This document shows, piece by piece, positions 34,549-46,066 of a stretch of 64,000 bases of DNA. Location of the stretch: the NCBI GenBank assembly GCA_029339195.1, contig JAPTJF010000056.1, positions 154,758 to 218,757 of the forward strand. The letters are read 5' to 3'. Position numbers and translations under genes: made by a program. Position 1 is the first letter of the stretch. Every line of letters starts with the position of its first letter. Below the pieces are notes generated by a model. That model did no database searches, had not been told where the DNA came from, and saw only the letters and a list, made by a program, of their open reading frames with translations. Source of the stretch: Micractinium sp. NFX-FRZ. Its lineage: Eukaryota > Chlorophyta > Trebouxiophyceae > Chlorellales > Chlorellaceae.

Positions 34549-37500
34549 ATGCTGCTCGCCCTGCTGGCAGCGTTTGCCCTGGCGGCGGCAGCCTTGGTAC
34601 TGTGGTCCCTCAACCTGCTTAAGCGGTGGCAGCTGCGCCACATCCCTGGGCCCAAGCCACATCCAGTACTAGGTGGGCACATGGGGGAGCAGAGGTCAGC
34701 CTGCGTGCGGGAAATGCTGGGCCGCAGTGTAGCAAGTGACTAGCACGTCAATGACAGCCTGCCGTGTTTGCACCACCAATCCCTGCCTGCGCTCGCCTGC
34801 AGGCAACGTGCTGCAGCTGGGCCCTCCAGGCAAGAGCCACGAGGCGATGCAGGCATGGGCAGAGCAGTACGGCCCGGTGTACCGCTACTTCCTGGGCCGC
34901 CTGCCTTGCGTGGTCCTCAGCGGTGGGTTGCCATGGGTGCCTCACCCGCCCGCTTTGGCATGCAGCCTGCCTGCCTGCCTGCCTGTAACTGCCTGCCCTG
35001 CCTGCCTGCCTGCCTGCCCCCCTGCCTATTCAGACCTGCCTGTTTGCTACTGTATCTGTCCTTCACCCATGCGTGGCCACCCTCTGCATCACATCACGTC
35101 ACATCACCGCCCGCATGTGCTGCAGACCCCACCCTGGTGAGGCAGGTGGCGGTGAAGCGGTTCATGCAGTTCCACGACAGAAGCCTGGTGGGTTGGGGGG
35201 TCTGCTCCAGCCGAGACACTGCACTAGGCGCCCCCCCAAAGGGGTCCAGATTCTGAGGGTGCTTGCATGACATTGTGCCGCTTATGTTGTGTGCAAAGTG
35301 TGGTGGAGGGCGTCTGCGCCAGCCTCAGTGCCGGTGCCGTTGTGGAATGGCATTTTGTTGTGCCTGCCAGCTTTCTTTCGACAGCATTTGTGTGCTCCTT
35401 CCCTTTTCTCTCTTGCAGCCCGCTTTGGAGTTTGGTGGACCCGAAGACATGCGCTTCCAGCGCAGCGGCATTGTGTTTGCCAGGCAGGAAGGGGTTGGGG
35501 AGGTGGGAGGTGTACGGGTGCTTCTGAGATCTCGCTGTGCCTGCCTTGCTGGGGCAAGGCACTGCCATTGCACTGGACAGCCCTGTGCCATGCGGTGAGG
35601 GGGCCCAAGGAAGCATGGCAAAGCACTGTGCGAAGCAGGGCTAAATGGCATGTGTCAATCGCCCCCGCCTGCCTGCAATCCCGGAACCTGCCTGCCCTCC
35701 CTGCCTCCCTCCCCGGCCGTGCTCCGCAGGGGCAAGTACTGGCTAGGCATCCGCACTGCATGCGAGCCGCTGTTCCACTCCGCCGCCCTCTCCTCCTTCG
35801 CTCCCATGATGAACGCTGCTGCGGACCAACTGCTGGCCAAACTGCAGGCGGCAGCAGATGGCAGGGAAGGTGGGTGGGTGGCGGGAGCGGGGGCCAAGGG
35901 GGGGGGACGAGTGTGGTGCATTTGTGTGGTTCATTGAGGGCATTAGACTGCCAGCCAGCTGCCAGTCAACTACAGCAGCACCCTTTGGCAGCATGAGTGT
36001 GCGCCTCATGGAGGGCACACTATGCATGCATCTCTGCGTGCGCTGTGCTTCAGAACGTTGGTTGCGCACTACGTTCCGCCCTTGCCGTGATTAGATGCAT
36101 CCGCCCACTGCCCCCCCCCTGCTTCCGCCACTGGCAGGCGTGAATGTGAGCGACCTCCTGAAGGCCGCATCGCTGGATGTAGTGGGCAGCACCGCCTTTG
36201 GGTGAGCACACACAGTCCTCTCTTAGACATCCAACGACCGCGCTTTGACAGGTAGCGATTTTGAGGCTTACTAAAACAGGAGCCCAGCACCCAACTGGTG
36301 CAGCCAAATCAGCCCATTGGCCAGTTGATTCACGCAGCCGCCATCCAAACTGCCGCCCTATTTCCTGCACCCCCCTGCCCAGGGTGGACTTTGGCGCTCA
36401 AACAGAGGGGCCTGGCAGCCAGCTGGTGGCCGCGTCCGAGGAGATGTTCAACCCAACGGGCGGCCTCCCCCAGTGGGCAGTCCTCCTCAACTTTGCGGCG
36501 CCAGGGCTGCGGGGCGTCAGCTACCGGCTGGCACTGCGCTGCGCCTCTGGCAGCATCCGACGCACCGTGGCAGGTGGGGAGGGGAGGGGCGGTGGTTGGT
36601 GAGAGGGCCCAGTCGCAGCGTGGCAGGTGGGGAAGGGCGGTTGGAGGGCGGATAGTTCATGCACTGATGAGCCACGGGGCAGAGGGTGTGTGGGGTGATA
36701 ATCTAGGTGGGAGGGCAGAGGGCGCGTGGGGAGGCTGGATCGGCATGCAAGCAGCAGCATGGGTGGCGTGGAGGGCGGAGCGCACCTTGGCGGTGTGTTT
36801 GTGGTGCTTATGCGGGGTGGGGCATAGGTTGGGGTTCAGTACGGCCCCAAGGCGGCCCACAACACTCACCGCACCTACCCACGAGCTAGCAATGCCCCAC
36901 CACATGCAGCCCGGCGCTTCCTGTGGGGTGCCGCCCAAGCGCTGCTCGACGCCGCGCGCACGAAAGCTGGACCAGCGGTTGCCACAGAACGTGCCACCCC
37001 TGGCGCCACAGCAGGCGTGGCTGACACCCACCAGCAACAGCAGCAGGAGCAACAGCAGCAGCAGCAGGAGGCACAGGCGGCAGTGGAGGAGCAGGCCGGG
37101 CCTCGGGGCAGCTGGCAGGAGTTGGGTGACATGGCGGAAGCCACCAAGCGGCCCCAGGAGTCGGCCGCCTACAGCCTGGCTTACAGGGCAATTGCAGACA
37201 GGGTCCCGCCTGGCAGCAGCATCGTGAGCAGGCTCAAGTGAGTGGGTGGGCAAGTTGTGGGGCCTGTCACAGCACGGTTGCTATTGAGCTTGCCTATGCG
37301 TGCAAACAGGCGCCACCAAGGGGGCACGGCGGCGGTGTTGGTGATGGTGGTGGCGGAACGCCGATGAAACACAAAGAGAGGGAAGGTTACAGGATGCCGC
37401 CGCAGCTTGCCTCGTGTATGCCAGTACCAGGCGAGGTTTAAATCGGGACAGAGTGTGACCCGTACATATCATGTTGACTGCTGCCATGCAGAGCTGCCCA

Positions 37501-40500
37501 CCCACACGCCCGCCTTTCTCTCTGTCTGCTGCGCTGCCTGCTTGCCTGCCCGCCCGCAGGGACGCAGTGAACAAGCAGACGGGGCATCCACTGTCGGATC
37601 TCGACATATGTGGGCAGGCAAGCAAGCAAGCCCCTGTGCAGCCTGCCGCTGTGCGCTGTTGGCTGCTGGGCTGCTGCCTGTTTGGCACTGAACCTGTTAC
37701 CCACTGGCAGATGCGGCTATGAGCAAGCAAGCTGGCGTGCTGCGCTGAGCTGGATTTGGCTGTCAGTCACCCTTGTGCAAACGTCACTTTCCACTATGCT
37801 GCTGGTCGCTACTCTCTGTGTAAAACCATCAGGCTGGCACCATGTCCACCCACCCATGCCTATCCACCAGGCTAGAACGCTCACCCACCCTAATTAACAA
37901 TGACTCTCCTGCCACCGTCCCCCCCAAGCCGCCCTTCCTTCCCCCCCTGCAGCTTTTCACCTTCCTGCTGGCTGGCTACGAAACCACGAGCCTGGCCTTG
38001 TCCTACGCCCTCTACGAGCTGGCCCGCCACCCCGAGATGCAGCAGCGCATCATGCGGGTGGGGCGGGGGCGGGGCAGCTGCTGGGCTGGAGCTGCTGCGG
38101 TTGGCATGTCATGTCTTTGAGCATATGCGCCGGGGCATGCAGGGACAATCGAGGCGGCGCAGTTGTGCTGATCCTCCGTGTTTTGTACGGGTGGATGCAG
38201 CAAGGAGCACTTGTGATCTCATCTCCCGCACCCAACTTTGCAGGAGGTGGACGCCTTTGGGCGGGGGCGGCCCATTGCCCACGAAGATCTGGCGCACTTC
38301 CAGTACACAGGTGGCGCCTGCTGCGCACGCTGTGCACGCTGTGCTTCGCACATGCAGAGCGCCTGCTGGGCCTGCTGGTCACTGCGGTTGAGTGAGCTCA
38401 CAGTTCGTGGCAATCCCGTGCCCAGCTCTTAGCTCCACTGTAATACATTGCTTGTGTGCCACCCATATGCTGCAGAGGCCGCCTTTCTGGAGGGCATGCG
38501 CCTCTACCCGCCTGTGGGCCCAATCCTTGCCCTGGTGCGTGCTCTGCTGGGTGGGGTGCAGTGGGGAGTGGGTGCGGGTGGAGTGACAGTGGGGGGTGGT
38601 GTGGAGGGCCCTCTTCTTAAAACGCCGGTGGTCTGGCGCGGTGCCTGGCAGCCTGGAGTGCTGCCTATTCGCCTGCTTGCCTGCCCGCCTGGGTGCCGGC
38701 TGCAGATTGACCCTGCCATCGCTGCATGTACTGTTGTGCCTGCCACGCCCAGCCCTGCCCAGCCCAAGATGCACCGCTGCCCTCCTGGTCTGCGCCTGCC
38801 TGGGCATGCAATCCACTTGCGGCTGGTCTGCTGCTGCTGCTGCCACTGCAAGCAGGAGGCCCCGCTGGGCTCTTTTCAGCCCTTTCCATGCCATTGGGGT
38901 GCACGCCTCCGCTGGCGCCCTGAACCCAGGGGCGCGCACTTGTTCCTCTCGCCGTCCTCTTTTGCGCGCAGGCCCGCGAGCCGCAGGAGGGCGGCGCCGA
39001 CATCACGCTGGCAGTGCCCGCACAACACCCCGAGGGTGCTGCTGCCATCCAGGGTGGCGCCTCACCTGCTGCTGCTGCCCGCGCTGCGCCTGCTGGGCCT
39101 GCTGGGCCCGCTGCTGCCACCAAGACCTGCCACATACCAGGTAGCGCCTCAACCAGGTTATGGCAGGCAGGGAGGCAGTCGTGCAGCAGGCAATAAAAGC
39201 AAGTAGGGGTGGCAGCTGCCCGGCGGCAGCCGGCAGCTTGCTCTGTGTCGCCCGCTCGACTGTTGGCTGCTGTGCCCGTCATGGCGTCTTGTCAATACAC
39301 GAGTTCTTGCTCACATTCGCGTTTGTGTGACACTGCAGCTGGCAGCCGCGTGATGATGAACGTCTGGTCCATCCAACGCAGCCCGCAACACTACCCAGAG
39401 CCTGAGCAGTACAGGTGGGTGGGCGAGGCAGTACCGCCGGCGCATGTGCATTTGCGCATATGTTTGCATGTGTGTGCTCTTTGGTGCAAAGGAGGGAGAG
39501 CAGGTGGAGCACAGGTGCGGAACCTTGGCAGCAAGTGGTTACTCGTCAGCAGCAGCCAGAGCAGAAGCAGGTCAATGAGTGAGGGACAGCAACCTCTGAC
39601 TTTGGCTGGGGAGGGGAAGGACAGCGGGTCTGTGCGGTCCCGCCTGCCCGCCTGGAGAAAAAGGCTGAGGGAGCGGCACATTGTTCTGGCAGCAAGGGTG
39701 GACCCACCAAACAGCTGCACGCTTGTTGCTGCACCCAAACCCCTGCACACGACCCCACTGCACACGACCCCACCCTTGCCCCCACCAACCCCACAGGCCC
39801 GAGCGCTTTTTGCCGGGGTCAGAGGAGGCCGCCAGGCGCCACCCTGACGCATACTTCCCCTTTGGGCTGGGACCCAGGAAGTGTGTGGGATACCGGTGAG
39901 GCATGTGCCTGTGCCCACGCCGCTGGCCTGCCGGCGCCGTCCCACGCTTTCTTTCCTGCAGGGCTTGGCCGTGCCTCCCACCTGCCTTGGTTGCATGCTC
40001 CGCTCGAGGTAGCAATGGTAGTTGCCACAATACATCCACACACATCCGTGCATGCCCACCCCCACCCCACCCCGCCCCGCACTCACCCACACCCCCTGCA
40101 CACAGCTTTGCTCTGGCGGAGGGTGTGCTGCTGCTGGCCCGCATCTTCCAGCGCTTCCAACTGCGGCTGGACATGACCCACCACAAGGGGCCGCTAGATC
40201 TGCACTCCAGTGAGTGGGCCAGTGGGGATGCTGCCTTGGGGGCGGGGCGGGGAGGGGGCATGGTACGAGGGGGAAAGAGAGCAGGTCGGTGCGCTGCTCC
40301 TGCCACACTATCGGAACAAGATGCTTCGGGGCAGCTTGGCGAAAGGGAGAAAGGGACGCCGGCCGGCCTAGCACAGTATGCCGCCCCTCGACCCGTGAGC
40401 TTTGCCCCAGCTGTCACCCCCTCTGCTCTCCTTACGGCCTCAACTGGTGAGCTGTGCTGCTTTGCACTGCAGGCGTGACGTTGGTGCCAAAGGGAGGCAT

Positions 40501-40537
40501 CTGGCTGCGTGTGCACGCCCGGGAGGCCGGCATCTGA
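34549..40537 (+). CDS. Cytochrome P450 monooxygenase, microsomal type
   Basis: Seventeen exons: 34549-34672, 34803-34922, 35126-35187, 35419-35483, 35730-35869, 36138-36201, 36383-36573, 36910-37237, 37560-37617, 37953-38057, 38244-38310, 38476-38534, 38972-39053, 39339-39414, 39797-39895, 40106-40209, 40473-40537. The product is 602 aa. An N-terminal membrane anchor is followed by the proline hinge ([12 protein letters not shown]). The I-helix oxygen-binding motif is LLAGYETTS, the K-helix ExxR is EGMR, the PERF block is YRPERF, and the heme loop is [10 protein letters not shown] with the Cys ligand. These enzymes oxidise small hydrophobic substrates using a P450 reductase; the clan and substrate are not determinable here (CYP5/CYP711-like features). 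Introns 4 and 9 need GC donors to keep frame. The 3' border of exon 13 is the least certain. A poly-Gln insertion lies in exon 8. Confidence 0.9.
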
Positions 40538-41321
40538 GCAGCGGCGGGATGCTGAGCCACTAAGCAGGCCCTCGTGGCCACTGCAGCGCTACACACACTT
40601 GTGCGCACAGCTGAGGGGTGCCGCCTGGTGCCAGGGTGGGGGCACAGGCAGCAGCATGTGCACTCGATGTGGTGCGCTGAGGCGTTGCAGGCAGGCACTG
40701 GGCGCCCCAACCTGCCATGCCATGTGTTTGACCTCTGCTGGCTGCCACCAGCTGCGCATGTTGCATGCCACATAGAAAAGTCATCATTTCTATTGCAGCT
40801 TCCCCCTATGCCTGCTACCTCCGCACAATCCACTCACCCCACCCACCAACCCCACACACACGTTGCCTGTTCACATGTCCAAACCCCGTCCCAACAAACG
40901 CAGCGGTCTGTTTGCTTGCTCTGACTGCACTGGATTTGCAATGCGTGCACCGCCACCAGCTTGCTTCTTGGTGGCCAGGAATGTTCTGTGCAATTTTCCG
41001 TGCTTGAATGGCGGCCCTGTGCGTCTGCCACACCTGCCCAGCACAGGGGTGATGGGGGAGCAGGAGTAGCAGCAGCCTGTGTGCCAGTTAGAAGGGCTCG
41101 CCCTGTGTCCCAGTGGCGAAACCTGTTCAAAATCGTGCCTGATAACAAGGAGCAACGAGACCCAAGGGGGTTGGGTCTTGTGTGCTGCTTCGTTCATGGG
41201 AGGGGTGGAAGCCGGGGGAAGGCGCCTGAGGAAGGTTGCCCTCTGCGGCGGGTTTTCTCACCCTCCACTGGATCTAGAATGGAGGCGCAGCTGTCGACAA
41301 GACCTGCAAAGACACCCACTG
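40538..41321. other. Convergent intergenic region
   Basis: The P450 gene (+) and the five-repeat cysteine protein (-) converge here. I see no exon. It should hold two 3' untranslated regions. Confidence 0.4.
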
Positions 41322-44172
41322 CTACGTTGCTGAGCGTTTCCGTTTCCTGTACTCCTTGCTGTAGCAGCTGCTGCACTGGCTGCGGCCCTTGAACCACTTG
41401 CTGGAAGCGGTGGCACCGCAAGCGCATAGGCCCTGGGGCAGGACAGGCGCCACGCCTGCCGCCGCCGCTGCTGCTGCCTCCGCTGCCTTGCGCTCGCTGT
41501 ACTCCTTGTGGTAGCAGCTGCTGCACTGGCTGAGGCCCTTGTACCAGCTGCTGGAAGCGGTGGCACCGCAAGCGCATAGGCCCTGGGGCTGGACAGGCGC
41601 CACGCCTGCCGCCGCCGCTGCTGCTGCCTCCGCTGCCTTGCGCTCGCTGTACTCCTTGTGGTAGCAGCTGCTGCACTGGCTGCCGTCCTTGTACCACCTG
41701 CTGGAAGCGGTGGCACCGCAAGCGCATGGGCACTGGGGCTGGACAGGCGCCATGCCTGCCGCCGCCGCTGCTGCTGCCTCCGCTGCCCTGCACTCGCTGT
41801 ACTCCTTGTTGTAGCAGCTGCTGCACTGGCCGCCGCCCTTGTACCACTTGCTGGAAGCGGTGGCACCGCAAGCGCATAGGCCCTGGGGCAGGACAGGCGC
41901 CACGCCTGCCGCCGCCGCTGCTGCTGCCTCCGCTGCCTTGCGCTCGCTGTACTCCTTGTGGTAGCAGCTGCTGCACTGGCTGAGGCCCTTGTACCAGCTG
42001 CTGGAAGCGGTGGCACCGCAAGCGCATAGGCCCCCCGACTCCGACTCCGACTCCGACTCCGACTCCAGCTCCGCCTCACTCTCATAACCCGCCTCACTCT
42101 CATAATCTAGATCCCCCTCCGGATCGGGGCGCAGCTCATACGCCAGTTCACGTGCGGCCGGGCATAGGCGGTCGGGGCTGCCTGCCATGCCTGCAAACGT
42201 TGCAGTAAAACGGGTGGGGAGAAAGGGCACCATTGTCACGGTCACGCCTGCTGCACTTTCCGTGCGTCCTTCCCGCTACCACAGAGTCGTGCAAGGTAAT
42301 TGCACCGTGGCTTGACAGTGGCTCTTGCACAAGCTGGGCAGCCCCGCATGCCCGGTCTCACCACACAAAGCACGGTGTGCAACTCTGCAACTGCCACGGC
42401 ACAACACTTGCCCACTCGGCATGCTGTCCTTACCACGGAACGAGTTGGCGACGATGACTGCATAGCTTGCCTCCACGGGTGCTGCCCCCTCCAACTGCTC
42501 CTGCAGTAGTGGGAGCTGTTGGGGTGTATTGAGCAAGGTGCACCTCGATCACGCACGCCACAGGCCACGGCAGCAGCGCCCCGTGCCCACCTCGAAGAAA
42601 GCGGCGGTTGCCGTCGGGCACACCAGCTGTCCGAAGCCCGCAGTGCAGACTGCAAGCGAGCAGAAGATGGCACATGAAGCTCATTCAAAAGAGGCATAGA
42701 AAGCTCAAACAGAATGTGGCAAAGGCTGCTATGAGTTCTCCTCAGCTGCCGCCGCTTGGCCGCCCCCGCCCTAAGAACCCCTCCTGCTGCAGCTCCAGCG
42801 CGCACCTTTATCTGCCAGCAGCGTGTAGAGCGCCTTGCCCACTGGCACTGCCACACCAAGCAGCGCCTCAATCTTGCAGAGTTTGGAGGTGGACAGAGGG
42901 CCCTTCAGCACCTCCTCCGCCTGCGCCACCATGGCTGCACCCGCCTGCATAGTGAAAAACGCCTGGACTGCCTGCACCAGCCCGGCCGTGGGGAGCCATT
43001 CGCCCGGCATGCCGCAGCTTCTGGCTGCGCACTGGGCCCGCTCCAGTGTGTAAAGCGCCGCCATGACGGCCAGCCACAGCTGCGGCAGCGGAGACAAGCC
43101 AGGGTTTCGGACAACACTAGTTCTACAGCCCGCGCCTCACACGGAAGGAGCGAACCGACAAGTGGTAGAGCGAGCCGACAAGTGGTAGGATATGAATTAG
43201 AAAGGTGAGCCACAGGCAGGTAAAAAGCTGAGGGCCGCATGCACGTAACGCAGCTGACGCTGAAAGGCTGCAAGGCGGGCACACCTTTAGACAGCAAGCG
43301 CAGCCACCCACTCAACCCCGGTGAGTGCCCAAATAATGATACCCACCGTCGGGTGGCAGTGGTGCCCAAGCGTCAGCCCGCATTGCTGCAGGGCGTGCAG
43401 CACCAACTGGAGGCCAGCGCGTTGGATAACTGCGAAATGGTGAAGGGTGGGTGGGCAACGAGGGGGGCAGAGATGGGCAGGCGGGGGAGGGGGGAGGAGA
43501 GGAGAGGTCAGCGATACTTGTGTTGCTTATTATGACTAGACGACAGTGTAAAGAGAGTGAAGCAAATGCAGGGGTGGGCCCAGCCGGGGCATGGCAGAGG
43601 CCCACACAGAGCGGGCGGCAGCAGTACAGGCACCGAGGCTTAAGGCCCATGTGAGGGACCAACACCAAAACAAGCACGGCAAACAGGTTCCGTGCGCGGC
43701 TCCCACCTGGCGTGAGGTGGTCAGGGACGCTGTTGCCCTTCTCTTTGTTGTTCAGCTGGGGGCAAAACCACAGGTTCACGAAGTTGTTGGCAAAGGTGGG
43801 GAACAGCAAGAATGGCACCGACGTCTTGGGCCAGCGGTGCTCCGTCACCATGCGTAACGCCAGCTGCTCCAGCTGCGCAGCCTTGCCCAAGATGCCAGGA
43901 AACAATCCAGCTGCCACTGCGCCCGAAGATATGTATCCCAGGCCTGTCACGATTTTGACCAGCGCCGACTGCCCCAGCGCCTCGAAATAGTTCTGCGCTG
44001 AGCCACTGTGCTCAATGCCCCGCCGCAGCGCCCCTCTGCCAAAGACAGCCGACAGAAAGTTCGTGTCCACGTGGCGGCTGAGCAGCAGGAGGACGGTAAG
44101 GCAGGTTGCCTGTTTCCACATCGAACCTCTGAGCACGTTGTCAAGCCCAGCCCGAGTGTGAGGCCACACCAT
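41322..44172 (-). CDS. Novel protein ending in five C-x-C-x14-C-x2-C repeats
   Basis: Six exons: 44172-43707, 43429-43347, 43079-42806, 42649-42591, 42500-42434, 42190-41322. Every junction keeps phase, giving 605 aa. The first 310 or so residues are helical and partly hydrophobic (CLTVLLLLSRHVDTNFLSAVF, SSGAVAAGLFPGILGKA, AVMAALYTLERAQCAARSCG) and match no family I know. A Ser/Glu repeat (ESESESESES) then leads into five near-identical 50-residue units. Each has CACGATASS-x-WYK followed by QCSSCY-x-KEY and an Ala-rich linker. The four cysteines per unit, with Gly-Ala-Thr after the second, recall GATA-like treble-clef zinc fingers, so zinc binding and perhaps nucleic-acid or protein binding are inferred. 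A start further upstream cannot be excluded. The gene lies head to head with the 45059 gene across a repeat. Confidence 0.65.
41401..42030 (-). repeat. Five-fold 150-bp coding tandem repeat
   Basis: The same 20 bases, CTGGAAGCGGTGGCACCGCA on the plus strand, recur at 41401, 41551, 41701, 41851 and 42001, exactly 150 bases apart, with very few substitutions in between. The unit length is a multiple of three, so each unit adds 50 residues. The near identity suggests recent expansion or ongoing homogenisation. Confidence 0.97.
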
Positions 44173-44663
44173 TGCTGGGTGCCTGCCGCTGGCGGGTGCT
44201 GGCTGCAGCTGCCGCAGACCGCCGTTTGAGGGTGCTGGGATGCAGCAGCCTCAGATGTCTGGGACGCCTGCACAGTGAAAGCGGAGAATAGGGGTATGAG
44301 GCGGGGGCGGCGGCAGCGGCTGTGCCAGTTGCGCCGGCCGCAGAGGTGTGGCGGCAAAGGCCCCTCTGCGGCCGTAGGCGCGACATTCTTGGGGACATGG
44401 CTCCCAAAACTGAAAGACAAGCCCGCTGACCTGCTCCTTTTATCGCCTTGGCTCCTCCTAGCACTGCCTGCTCCAAGGGACGTTCGCCCTCGCTCTCAGC
44501 CTGCGCACAGCCTGCGGCCTGCCTGCCAAACGCTAGCCGAAACTCGCTGGAATAGATATGGCTGCCGATGCTCAGCCAGGCGGCAGAGCCTGCCCACATG
44601 GCAGGGGCAAGAAAGCTGGCGCGCTCGGTTCGCGCTAGCCTCCAGTTTCTCTTCGGAAGATGC

Positions 44664-44940
44664 CATTTGAGCCTGTTGTCAGCCAGGAATATCGCGAGTG
44701 CATCCCGAGGCACCCGTCGCGGCACCCTTCCCTCCCACCCAGTCGTGCACAGTCGCCGTCGAGCAGGGTGAGTGCCCAGCTCTCCCAAGTGTCCCGATAG
44801 AGCCTCTTGTTCGGGCAGCCGCGATCGGCGCTCCGTCTTTGGGCCGAGGAGCACGTGCCTTCAGGCGGGTGCCTGGTGGGTTCCGCCCCCGCTAGCGAGG
44901 GCCCGCTGCCCTTCTCAACACTTGGTAGTGTTGCCATATT
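44664..44940 (+). repeat. 277-bp direct repeat, copy 1 (promoter/leader)
   Basis: This stretch, from CATTTGAGCCTGTTGTCAGC to GTAGTGTTGCCATATT, matches 50886-51162 base for base as far as I can read. It ends 118 bases before the ATG at 45059. It contains a good splice donor (GAGCAGG/GTGAGTG near 44767). A matching acceptor (CCACTCCAG/GCTGCC) lies just before the ATG, so it may include a 5' leader exon and part of a leader intron. AACAC-TTGGTA-GTGTT near its end is a small inverted repeat. Confidence 0.93.
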
Positions 44941-44989
44941 GGGTTCATATCAGACACTCTTGCTCCCTCATCTGTGGTACCAACCGCAC

Positions 44990-45060
44990 TATACTTGCCG
45001 TGCCGCCCCACTCCAGGCTTCAGACTATACTTGTCGTGCCGCCCCACTCCAGGCTGCCAT
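44990..45060 (+). repeat. Tandem pair of a 5' leader element before the 45059 ATG
   Basis: The block CTTG(C/T)CGTGCCGCCCCACTCC followed by AGGCT occurs twice in a row, 33 bases apart, the second copy running into the ATG. A single copy stands in the same place before the ATG at 51237. Confidence 0.85.
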
Positions 45061-46066
45061 GGCCCCGGCACACCGCTTCGAGGTTGGGGTGGAGCAGGCG
45101 TACCTGCTCCATGCCCAGACGCACACCAGAGTGCTTCCGCACATCCGCCGTGGCCGGGACGGGTGAGTGGTAAAAAACACGTGCTGGTAGGCGGGCAGGC
45201 AGGCAGGCAGGTAGGCGGGGCAAAGCAACGGTGTCCAGTGCCAGCCCGGGCCGCCACCAATCGTGCCACCGCTTGGCTTGTCCCGTTGCAGGTCAAAGGC
45301 GGTGGTGGCGGAGCTGGTGGTGCATGATTCCAGCGGCACCCGTGCTCTGTGCACCCTGTGGTACGAGTGTGGCTGGGGCGGCAAGTACCCCAGCGAAGAG
45401 CTGGCGCGGCGGGCAGCGGAGCGTGATGCAGAGATATTCAGCAGCGTCACCGCAGCTGGGCTGGCACCCATGCACCCCATCCTGGTGCTCAGGGGGAAGC
45501 CATTCGCCAATGAGGGGCAGGTGATGATGGGCCACTACTGTGTGTGTGGTGAAGCCTGCTGTGTGTGTGGCCGATGGTGGTGTTGATTATGCTTCTGCCA
45601 ATGGGGCTGTGGTGCACCGCCTATGGTGCGCGCACTCGAGGGAACAGCTCCCGCATACTCCAAACATCAGCCTCTGTGCTCAACAACATCTGCAATTTTG
45701 CAAGAAAAGCACACCATGCAACCATAATAATGGCATCTCCACTTGCCCGCCCTCTTGCCCACCCCGCCCACTGTGCAGGCAGAGCACGAGTGGGCGGCTG
45801 GGATGGTGTACACCCACCACATGACGGTGTACACGCATGGCAAGCCGGCACGCAAGGCCAGCGAGCCAGAGGTGCTGCAGTGGAACGACGCGCGGGCGGT
45901 CGGGCGTGCTGCAGCAGAGGCAGCAGCGGCGGCGGTGGCCCGACAGGCGGCAGAGGAGGAGGCGGCCATGGCGGCAGCCTATGCGCTCACCTCGCAGCCC
46001 CCGCCTGCCGGCACCCGCATGGAGCCCGAGGGCATTGCTGCGGCACCAGCCGGCCCCGATGTGTGA
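45059..46066 (+). CDS. Uncharacterised 206-aa protein
   Basis: Three exons: 45059-45162, 45292-45520, 45779-46066. All are in phase with clear GT-AG borders. The middle exon encodes a compact-looking segment (AVVAELVVHDSSGTRALCTL, then WYECGWGGKYPSEELARR and HPILVLRGKPF). The third exon gives HEWAAGMVYTHHMTVYTHGK and a long Ala/Glu helix. There is no signal peptide and no membrane helix. I do not recognise the family. The gene shares its entire upstream region, from about -395 to the ATG context, with the unrelated gene at 51237, which suggests the same expression pattern. The start is supported by that shared leader. Confidence 0.6.

Noticed and set aside
41401..42030. CRISPR-like array
   Set aside because: The repeat is a 150-bp coding unit without distinct spacers, within a eukaryotic gene.
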